From: CAYNFR01 sp964396595 | Lineage (GTDB): Bacteria > Bacteroidota > Bacteroidia > Chitinophagales > Saprospiraceae | Assembly (NCBI GenBank): GCA_964396595.1 | Contig: CAYNFR010000046.1 | Coordinates: 1-19,176, forward strand | Direction of reading: 5' to 3' | Length of the DNA stretch: 19,176 bases | In this document: piece by piece, positions 7,679-15,700 of the stretch | Layout: every line of letters begins with the position of its first letter | How positions within the stretch are numbered: position 1 is the first letter of the stretch | Program-made: the position numbers and the translations under genes | The notes under the pieces: model-generated | Told to the model about the DNA's origin: nothing | Seen by the model: the letters and a program-made list of their open reading frames with translations, nothing else | Databases searched by the model: none

Positions 7679-8275
7679 TCAGTACTTAGACCCACGAATT
7701 AAACCCAAAAACTCATTGCGGGTTTCAACCTTCTGAAAGACTCCGGTGAAGGCCGAGGTAGTCGTTGTCGAGTTCTGTTTCTGTACCCCACGCATCATCA
7801 TACACATGTGCGAGGCCTCTATAACCACCGCCGCACCAAGAGGCTTCAAAGCATCATCAATGCACCGTAGAATCTGATCCGTCAATCGCTCCTGAACCTG
7901 AAGACGACGGGCAAAGACATCTACCACCCGAGGGATCTTACTAAGACCAACGATATAACCATCTGGTATATACGCCACATGAACTTTCCCAAAAAAAGGC
8001 AGCATATGATGCTCACATAGTGAGTAAAGTTCAATGTCTTTTACAATCACCATTTCGCTATAGTCTTCCTTAAATAGCGCTGATTTCATAATCGCATCAG
8101 CATCGAGATCATATCCATGGGTCAAGAACTGCATAGCCTTGGCCACTCTGACCGGAGTCTCTAATAAGCCTTCTCGATCTATATCTTCATTAAGCTGCGT
8201 GATAACTTCTCTGTAAAGGGTCGATAGAACTTCCGTCGTTTCTTCTGAATATTTTTCTTTTTTAGCGTAAGCCAT
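7679..8275 (-). CDS. folE: GTP cyclohydrolase I FolE
   Basis: This 198-residue enzyme converts GTP to 7,8-dihydroneopterin triphosphate, the first step to tetrahydrofolate and related pterins. Zinc ligands are visible as Cys87 and His90 in SLCEHHMLPF and Cys158 in EASHMCMMMRGVQKQ. VGLSKIPRVVDVFARRLQVQERLT (109-132) is the strongly conserved core. This is the zinc-dependent FolE type, not FolE2. ATG 8275 is preceded by a likely -7 element at 8301-8308. It is the first gene of the minus-strand run leading into fabD and yqgE and is divergent from the LytS-type kinase. Confidence 0.97.
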   Translation of the reverse strand: MAYAKKEKYSEETTEVLSTLYREVITQLNEDIDREGLLETPVRVAKAMQFLTHGYDLDADAIMKSALFKEDYSEMVIVKDIELYSLCEHHMLPFFGKVHVAYIPDGYIVGLSKIPRVVDVFARRLQVQERLTDQILRCIDDALKPLGAAVVIEASHMCMMMRGVQKQNSTTTTSAFTGVFQKVETRNEFLGLIRGSKY

Positions 8276-8300
8276 CCATCTATATCATTTATAAAAAAAA

Positions 8301-8308
8301 CAAAATTA
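8301..8308 (-). promoter_or_regulatory. Candidate Bacteroidota-type -7 promoter element for folE
   Basis: On the minus strand this reads TAATTTTG, a full match to the Bacteroidota -7 consensus TAnnTTTG. It lies 26 bp upstream of the folE start codon, implying a short leader. I do not see a clear TTG at the expected -33 distance, so the call rests on one element and position only. Confidence 0.35.
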
Positions 8309-8311
8309 GCC

Positions 8312-8327
8312 CTTCTGTCATCAGAAG
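8312..8327. promoter_or_regulatory. Inverted repeat CTTCTG-N4-CAGAAG next to the folE -7 element
   Basis: Perfect 6-bp arms (8312-8317 and 8322-8327) are separated by tcat. The site falls between the candidate -7 element and where a -33 element would be, a position where a bound dimeric regulator would block folE transcription. It could equally be chance; there is no second copy in the window that I noticed. Confidence 0.25.
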
Positions 8328-8455
8328 AAGGAAAATTCATCATATTGAACCTCTATTTTTCATAAGAGTTGCCAGAATACGGTTTTTATCGAATAGACAA
8401 TTGCTTTTATCCGAATTTAGAACGACGAAATCGGAATATACCTTAAGTTTATCAC

Positions 8456-9544
8456 ATGAACACCACAGCCACTCCTAGTTCCAGACTGTATGATTGGTTA
8501 GAGAAATCGATACGAAAGGGTAGGATATATCATATATTCTTTTGGGTGGTGTTTTTTATGTTCCTCGTGATCATAGACCCTTCGATCAATGAATCATTGG
8601 GCAGCCGGATGATCAGTAAGGCCTTGCGCATCCTGTTTTTTATTCTAATCGTTTATACCAATCTAGTCTTCTTATTCCCTAAGATTCTCAAAGAGAACAG
8701 ATTCCACATTTATATTATTCTGCTCTTTTTTCTGGTAGTTTTTATTACTCCGATAGAAGTACTAATCACTTACTTCTTGCTACCGGGTATCGACAAGCCA
8801 CTCACAGAAGCTTTTACTTGGCAGAGCAACTCGGCGTATTTTCTAGGAAATTTTTTTATAGCTTTCTCTTCGTCTATTTATAAAATTATCACTGATTGGA
8901 TAGAAAATCAAAACGAACGTAAAGATCTCCAACGCCAAAACCTGCGCTCAGAATTAAAATATCTCAAGACACAGATCAATCCTCATTTTTTCTTTAATAC
9001 GCTTAACAGTCTGTATGCATTGACCTTAAAAAAAAGTGATCTTGCACCGGAGATCGTACTAAAATTGAGCGATATGATGCGCTTCATGCTTTATGAAAGC
9101 AATGAGCGAACTATAGAGCTTTCTAAAGAATTACACCATATAGAAACCTATCTTGAATTAGAAAAACTTCGCCATGGCGACAATGTCAGAATCACTTTTC
9201 AATATACGGGTGATCCTAATGGCCACATGATCGCGCCATTATTATTTATTCCATTTCTAGAAAATACTTTTAAACATGGCATAGATCATGAATTAAATCA
9301 AGGTTTCGTGGATATCCGACTTGATATTTTTGAAAACTATATAGACTTATTGGTCATTAATAGTAAGCCTAAACAAGTGCTGGGGGATGGAAGTAAGAAA
9401 AAAGTCGGTGGTATCGGTTTGGCAAATGTTAAACGTCGATTACAGATACTTTACCCAGACAGACATATATTGGACATGAAAAGTACAGATGACCGTTACA
9501 GAATATATTTAAAATTAAAAGAAACGAAAAAATCACAATTATGA
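8456..9544 (+). CDS. LytS/YehU-type sensor histidine kinase (His_kinase family)
   Basis: This 362-residue inner-membrane kinase has four hydrophobic segments (about 24-42, 57-76, 83-110, 126-146) and no large periplasmic domain. A short coiled linker (150-170) follows. The His_kinase (PF06580) H-box QINPHFFFNTLNSLYAL places phospho-His at 177. The N-box is PFLENTFKHG (Asn270) and the G-box is GGIGLANVKRRL (318-329). This is the usual Bacteroidota partner of LytTR response regulators. The gene overlaps the next by four bases (ATGA), indicating coupled translation of a cognate pair. The signal sensed is unknown; with so little outside the membrane it may sense a membrane-located cue. Start ATG 8456 has no strong Shine-Dalgarno, as usual for this phylum. 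Confidence 0.93.
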   Translation: MNTTATPSSRLYDWLEKSIRKGRIYHIFFWVVFFMFLVIIDPSINESLGSRMISKALRILFFILIVYTNLVFLFPKILKENRFHIYIILLFFLVVFITPIEVLITYFLLPGIDKPLTEAFTWQSNSAYFLGNFFIAFSSSIYKIITDWIENQNERKDLQRQNLRSELKYLKTQINPHFFFNTLNSLYALTLKKSDLAPEIVLKLSDMMRFMLYESNERTIELSKELHHIETYLELEKLRHGDNVRITFQYTGDPNGHMIAPLLFIPFLENTFKHGIDHELNQGFVDIRLDIFENYIDLLVINSKPKQVLGDGSKKKVGGIGLANVKRRLQILYPDRHILDMKSTDDRYRIYLKLKETKKSQL

Positions 9545-10263
9545 TAAATGCCATTATCGTCGATGACGAGCCATTAGCTCTCGATATTCTTGAGTCCCAT
9601 ATCAGCAAGATTGAAGATATCAATTTAGTCGCGCGATGCGCCAATGCCTTAGAAGCCAATAAAGCGCTTAATGAACATGAAGTTGACTTGATGTTCCTCG
9701 ATATACAAATGCCACAACTCACCGGCATCGAGTTTTTAAGAACCTTATCAGATCCGCCATTGGTCATCTTTACCACTGCCTATTCGGATTATGCCGTAGA
9801 AGGGTTTAATCTCGAAGCTATTGACTATCTGCTCAAGCCCATCAGTTTCGAACGCTTTCTGAAAGCCAGCAATAAAGCGATAAGCCTATTCAAACAGCAC
9901 AAAATCGGCGAAATCGAAAATTCAGCTCCTGACGACAACTTTATCTTTATCAAGGCAGACAAAAAGATGCTCAAGGTATTCTATAAAGACATCCTTTATA
10001 TCGAAGGTCTTAAGGACTATGTAATCATCCGTACTGAGACAGGGCGTGTTATCACCCTCCAGACGATGAAAAGCCTTGAAACCAAACTACCTGCAAGTAT
10101 TTTCAGAAGGATACACCGGTCGTATATCATCAATATCCGCCGCATCATCGCTGTAGAGGGGAGCATGATTGAAATTATGGAGAAGGGAGCCGTAAAATTG
10201 TTGCCGGTAGGCAAAAATTACAAAGACGAACTTGACGCCATCATTGATGCTAATAAATTGTAA
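9541..10263 (+). CDS. LytTR-family response regulator
   Basis: This is a 240-residue DNA-binding regulator. The receiver domain (1-120) has the acidic pair Asp8/Asp9, phospho-acceptor Asp54 in LMFLDIQMP, Thr78/79 and Lys99 in LLKPIS. The LytTR domain (about 134-238) includes the FIKADKKMLKVFYKDILYIE start and the FRRIHRSYIINI segment typical of the family. It is presumably phosphorylated by the kinase encoded immediately upstream. LytTR proteins bind short direct repeats at promoters; candidate targets here are the two envelope genes just downstream or distant genes. All key receiver residues are intact. Confidence 0.95.
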   Translation: MINAIIVDDEPLALDILESHISKIEDINLVARCANALEANKALNEHEVDLMFLDIQMPQLTGIEFLRTLSDPPLVIFTTAYSDYAVEGFNLEAIDYLLKPISFERFLKASNKAISLFKQHKIGEIENSAPDDNFIFIKADKKMLKVFYKDILYIEGLKDYVIIRTETGRVITLQTMKSLETKLPASIFRRIHRSYIINIRRIIAVEGSMIEIMEKGAVKLLPVGKNYKDELDAIIDANKL

Positions 10264-10322
10264 TCACAGCTAATATCAGTTTTATATACCTTTATCATTT
10301 GTTTCTGTCTTAAGAGCAATAA

Positions 10323-11207
10323 ATGAAATCAACATTAAAGACACTAAGCTTATTTATTTTACTGATCGGCTCAGGCTGGCTCCTCAGTGCCCAAAATAAT
10401 CCGGAAGAGGCTGCCCTCAAGGCAGTCATTGACAAATTATTTGATGGTATGAGGAATGTCGATTCTACGATTGTACAACCCATATTCACCGAAGGTGCTA
10501 TCATTAGTAGCGTCATCGCTGACGCGCAAGGCAATGCCCGCAAAGTATCAAATTATGCTGCGGCATTCATCACGACCTTAGGTACGCCCCGTGAAAATCA
10601 ATGGAATGAAGTAATCTGGTCATACAAATTCAATATTGATGGTGCAATGGCATACGTCTGGACGGAATACAGTTTTTTCTTGGATGACAATCTCAGCCAT
10701 TGCGGTGTCAATATGTTTGAAATGCTCAAAATCCAAGGCCAATGGAAAATCTCTTCAATTACAGACACGCGCCGTAATGTCAATTGCTACACCGCAGAAA
10801 ATATCAATATTCATCGCTTGGTAGATGCATGGCATCAGGCTGCCAAGGTCGCTGATGAGCGCATATTCTTCGGTCTGATGGCGAGCGATGCCGTTTACAT
10901 CGGAACTGACCCAAAAGAAAGATGGACAAAAACCCAAATGATCGCCGACCTCGGAAAATTTTTTGAAGGCGAAAGTGCGTGGGCATTTACACCGATCAGC
11001 AGATCCATCAATGTGCATCAAGATAATACGGTGGCATGGTTTGACGAATTGCTCGATACATGGATGGGGACTTGTCGCGGCTCGGGTGTGCTTCGCAAAA
11101 ATGGGAACAACTGGCAGATAGTCCATTATCACTTGTCCATAGCTGTGCCTAACGAGCAAGTCAATAATTATCTAGAACTTATCGGAAAAGAAAGACCAAA
11201 GAAATAA
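10323..11207 (+). CDS. Exported protein with two tandem NTF2-like (SnoaL-type) domains
   Basis: This is a 294-residue protein with a signal peptide (cleavage near LLSA-Q, residue 23). The first NTF2-like domain covers about 27-150 (VIDKLFDGMRNVD, later WKISSITDTRRN) and the second about 160-285 (WHQAAKVADERIFFGLMASDAVYIG, later WQIVHYHLSIAVPN). Each has the pattern of an N-terminal helix, a loop with acidic or aromatic residues, and a final beta hairpin, so the fold call is good but the activity is unknown. It may be a ligand-binding or enzyme pair of cones acting in the periplasm. It lies 59 bp after the LytTR gene and its TAA overlaps the next ATG (TAATG at 11205-11209), so it is translationally coupled to the lactonase gene. 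Confidence 0.8.
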   Translation: MKSTLKTLSLFILLIGSGWLLSAQNNPEEAALKAVIDKLFDGMRNVDSTIVQPIFTEGAIISSVIADAQGNARKVSNYAAAFITTLGTPRENQWNEVIWSYKFNIDGAMAYVWTEYSFFLDDNLSHCGVNMFEMLKIQGQWKISSITDTRRNVNCYTAENINIHRLVDAWHQAAKVADERIFFGLMASDAVYIGTDPKERWTKTQMIADLGKFFEGESAWAFTPISRSINVHQDNTVAWFDELLDTWMGTCRGSGVLRKNGNNWQIVHYHLSIAVPNEQVNNYLELIGKERPKK

Positions 11208-12442
11208 TGAAAGTCGCCCTGAAACATCATAGTATATTGCTGGGTATAGCCCTATGTAGTACACTCATGTCTTGTAACAAAGCTAAAGAAAGCTCTTCAG
11301 TTAAAAACGACGCCGCCACCATTACGCCTATGTCAGAAGCAACCGCGAGCATCACAAACACTTCCACCCCGCCTAAGGTGTCAGGTGATGTGTTTTATAT
11401 AGGTAGCTACACCCGCAAAGAAGGCCATGTAGATGGCAAAGCACATGGAATCATGCGTGCCATATTACAAGAAGATGGCACAATCGTATCAGACGGTATT
11501 TATGCCAGTGGGATCAACCCCTCATTCATCTCGATCCACCCATCCAAAAGATTTGTGTACGCCGTAAATGAAACAGGAGGAACACCCTCAGAGCCCTATG
11601 GCCGTATAGAAGCCTTTGCTATCGATGAAAACCAAAATCTGAGTAAACTAAACGAAGCTGTTACGCAAGGGGTAGCGCCTTGCTATATATCAACAGCCAT
11701 TTATGGAAACTATGTGCTGACAGCAAATTATAGCTCCGGATCGATCAATTTGTTTGTCATTAAAGCAGATGGAAGTGTAGGTCCTATGACGGATATGGTC
11801 ATATTCGGTGGAAGTGGATCAGATCCCGACAGGCAGATGCAATCGCATGCGCACTTTATAGCACAAGGGTTTGATGACCTCATATTTACTGCGGATCTAG
11901 GCTCTGATAGTATTCGGATATTTAAAATTGATGGCAATAAGTTTGTCTCTGTGGATGGTGTCAAGACTAGCTCTGGTGCAGGGCCAAGGCACATAGGCTT
12001 TCATCCTTCGCTGTCTATTTTTTATGTAATCAATGAATTAAACGGCACCATAGAGTCATTCAGAAAACAATCCTCAGGCATATATGAGCGTGTCCAAGTG
12101 CTTTCCTCTGTAGGCAACAAGGATGGTATAAAATCCGGTAGCGCGGATATAGCCGTCCACAGTAGCGGAAGATTTCTCTACGCGACGAATAGAGGTGTAT
12201 ACAATACGATTGCCCTCATCCGTCTCGATGAGAAGGGGATCATGCGCTATGACCAAGAAGAGAATAGTCTAGGCGAGGTTCCGCGCAATATAGCCATAAG
12301 CCCCAGCGGTAATCACCTCCTGGTGGCTAATCAAAATAGCAATAACATCGTTAGCTTTAAGATCAATGCACTTGATGGTTCTCTTTCAGATCCTAAGGTA
12401 GCAGAAGGTATCATGACACCTGTGTGTATAGGGTTTTTGTAA
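11207..12442 (+). CDS. Lactonase-family (6-phosphogluconolactonase-like) beta-propeller lipoprotein
   Basis: This 411-residue protein begins with a lipoprotein signal (lipobox LMSC, Cys23), followed by a Ser/Thr-rich linker to about residue 60. The rest is a seven-bladed propeller of the Pgl/lactonase family (PF10282): DVFYIGSYT at the start, repeated blades with HPSKRFVYAVNE, DLIFTADLGSDSIRIFKI, GAGPRHIGFHPS, YVINELNGTIESF and ISPSGNHLLVANQNSNNIVSF. Cytoplasmic relatives hydrolyse 6-phosphogluconolactone; an exported lipoprotein copy more likely acts on other sugar lactones or only binds. It is the last gene of the LytS-LytTR run and is coupled by TAATG to the double NTF2-like gene. Confidence 0.88.
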   Translation: MKVALKHHSILLGIALCSTLMSCNKAKESSSVKNDAATITPMSEATASITNTSTPPKVSGDVFYIGSYTRKEGHVDGKAHGIMRAILQEDGTIVSDGIYASGINPSFISIHPSKRFVYAVNETGGTPSEPYGRIEAFAIDENQNLSKLNEAVTQGVAPCYISTAIYGNYVLTANYSSGSINLFVIKADGSVGPMTDMVIFGGSGSDPDRQMQSHAHFIAQGFDDLIFTADLGSDSIRIFKIDGNKFVSVDGVKTSSGAGPRHIGFHPSLSIFYVINELNGTIESFRKQSSGIYERVQVLSSVGNKDGIKSGSADIAVHSSGRFLYATNRGVYNTIALIRLDEKGIMRYDQEENSLGEVPRNIAISPSGNHLLVANQNSNNIVSFKINALDGSLSDPKVAEGIMTPVCIGFL

Positions 12443-12760
12443 AGTCCATCAATCATATTATTTGGTAGTCGGATGCATTATGTGCGAGGCTGATTGTTTT
12501 AGCTGATAACTGATTTTTAAATTAAGATATGTAGCTATATAAGAAAACAACAATAAGCTTTAATCACTATCCTAGTCAAGAGCTACGCAGAAGCATTGAA
12601 GGATGAGGAATTTCGATAAGAATACAACACATCAAAATAGTCGCTCAACACCTATCAAAATATATCCCGGAAACCTTGTAAAAGAGTTCTCAACGATCAT
12701 ATAATCATTGTAACTGATCAGCTACCCCAAGTTATAAGTAGACTTGAGTGCGGACTATTT
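12443..12760. other. Gene-free 318-bp convergent gap
   Basis: This gap lies between the lactonase stop and the stop of the giant minus-strand gene, so both genes end here. I looked for intrinsic terminators, RNA genes and remnants. There is no strong GC hairpin with a T-tract on either strand. One 33-codon ATG ORF (12603-12704, plus strand) has nothing to support it. I see no repeats shared with the rest of the window. Confidence 0.6.
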
Positions 12761-15700
12761 TTACGGTATCTTCAAGCCTCGAAGAATATGAATCTCCCCA
12801 GTCGGAGAAGTCAACTCGAATAGCACCAAGCCCTGATAATCCAGGCTTGTTAACTCCACATTAAGTGTTGATCGACCTTTATCGAGAAGATAATCTCTAG
12901 ATTGAAGTATTTGTCCATTGAAGGTCATGACCGTGAGCTTATATTCTCCCCTTAACTTAGCAGAGAATTCAATATTCGCATGATCCACAAATGGATTGGG
13001 ATATAACACTACTGACTCTGTAGCGGTGTTTTCTGGTCTTACAAGATATTGAATATCCATATCTTGGACTTCCATGGATTCGTTTACCCATTCTGTCGCG
13101 TGAAGATCGCTTATGTTAAATGCTCGCTCTGTTTCGCCACTATTCACAACGATTTCAAAAAGCCATTCTTCAGAAGGGAGTTCAATAGCAGATGCCCCTA
13201 CCCATGCCATATGAACGAATCCTTTGTTATTGTCTATTGCAAAGTCGTTATCCCCGATTAATAGACTTCCGGGATTAATCAAATTCACCTTGACTACAGA
13301 TGGATCGAACGCCAGGTGCAATTCAAGGCCAAGTAAATATTGGGCATCGCCCGGATAAAACTTATAGCTGGATGACTGTTTGTCATATTCGACTCTGAGT
13401 CTTTTTATAGAACGAGTCTGCCCGTTATTATTTTTGTAAGCCGCATGCGAGTTATTTACATCCCCTATTTTGATAGCCATTACATCTTGACCTACTGTAA
13501 ATCCGGACAATTGTCGCAACGCGATTGACTCTGTAAAAGGGAATGGGCTCAGTGGATCAGGAAATTTCTGACTCATCGTGACAAAGCGCCAAGACTTTTG
13601 CCCATTGGAAAATCCTTCATCAAGCTGAAGAATGACACGTCTCAATCGCACCAAGTCTGTTGCGGAAATCCGACCATTATTATCTGTATCCGCTGCAATG
13701 ATTTTATAAGGTGAGTCAAGCAGCCTATTACCTAAGATATGGTTCTGAATTAAAAGTAAATCACTCACCGTGATGCCTTCGGATGCATATCCTTGTTTGT
13801 TGAACTGAAGTGAATAATCTTGATTAGCTCGTACATCCTCAAAGATAAATTGGCCGGAGGAGCCGGTCATCTGTGTAGCAATCGGCCCCAGGGCATCCGA
13901 GAGAATCACCTGTGTGGCACTTATACCTTTATAGTTTTCGGACATTACGGCTCCGGAGACGCGCGCCATAGCCGTAGCAGGTCTGCAAGCTCCGACATTA
14001 TCTCTTATTTCAATATTTACCTGACACGAATCGGTATTTCCTCGTGCATCCCATGCATACACCGTCTTTTTTACAACTTTCGTCGGGGCTTCGCCCAATA
14101 TGCCACAATCGTAAGTCAAGGTAGTCACTAAAGAACTTCTATCGAACGACAAGAAAATATCATCCTCACAATTATCTACAGCAAAAATATTGAGATCATC
14201 AAAGCTGATCTCCAATAGACCACTCTGCGGTACGATAAATGGCATTAAAGCCTGTGGGCATGCCAGCACAGGTGCCGCACAATCCAATACACTAAATACC
14301 GCCGACTCTGTAGTCTGATTATTGCATTCATCTATGGCTATAAATATCATCTCGTACTGGCCGGGTGCCAGACGCAAATCAACACGCGAGGTCTCCCCTT
14401 GCGCTACTTTAGTGCGGACAGGCACAGTTCTAAAAAGCTCATATCTGACACGAATTTTATTGGGCGGGGTACATCCATCGCCGTCATATATCGCCGGGTT
14501 TATTTCAAAATTATAAAAACAATCCCCTGCCCCGATACAATAACTTGGCTGCATAAAAGACATCGGAATGATAGGACCACGATCACTTACCACTTTGATA
14601 ACTTGCACTGATTTCCATATTCCTTCAGATTGATTAACGGAAGTGCTGAGTTGGCACCAATCGATCACCGTCCATTCGCGCAATATCTTCTTGCAGGCAA
14701 ACTCTACATTCTCAAATACTAGATCAGAATAAGTCGTATTGATCTGCGCACATGTATTCAAAGGCAAAACCGGACTTCCTGTGATCGCCGGTAATAATGA
14801 CTCGCCACAAGTTGAAACCGTAATATCGGCAGGGAAATCCTGCTTCCGCATAGCAAATGCCGTCTTAGGCGCGACCGTAATATTCTGAATACAAATCTCT
14901 TCAAATCCCCCTCGATCACGTGTCACCCACTGCCTTCTGATCGAACCAAAATTACATTGCGTCAATTCATCTAAATCCACATAATACAGTGTATCAATGC
15001 TACAATTGTCACGTGCATCAGCCATTCCTGTAATATTCAGATCATACAATGACTCTCCGCAGTCAATGGTGATATCTGCGGGACAGGTGAGCTTAGGTCT
15101 GAATCGATCCTGTACCCATACCTGAACGACACATGTATTGGCATTGCCCGCGTGATCCACCACTTGGAGCTCGACCATGATCGTATCTCCTACCTCGTCA
15201 CAGCAGAAACGCAAATTTTCTGTAAAGGCAAGATCCACATGACAACTACCGTTGAGCTTCCGCGCTTCATATCGCGCTATCCCACAATTATCTACACTCA
15301 GATCATCAAATGTGATTGCTCTCACTTGGGCAACGCCATTACCGGATATAGAAATAGTGGTGTATTTGCTGCACACTGCTACCGGTGGTTCTTCATCAAT
15401 AATCCTGATACGGAAGCTATCTCTGCTAGCATTGCCACAGCGATCTTTGACGATATAAGTTACGTTAAAAGAATTATCGACACCAATCATACTTATTTCA
15501 GGTATGATAAGGCTGCTTCCATTTGACCGCGTCATCTTGTTACCTAGATAATCACTAGTCTCGTAGAGTATCTCATAACTGAGGACAGGATCGCAATCGC
15601 GCACATTGGGTGGTGGAATGATAATATGTTGCTGCCCGCAGATGAAAGGATCACTTGAAAGAAGCATATCCTTAGGACGCTCCACCCACACAGGCACATC

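Noticed and set aside
12603..12704. 33-codon ATG ORF in the convergent gap
   Set aside because: No start signal, no hydrophobic or domain pattern, and length within chance expectation.
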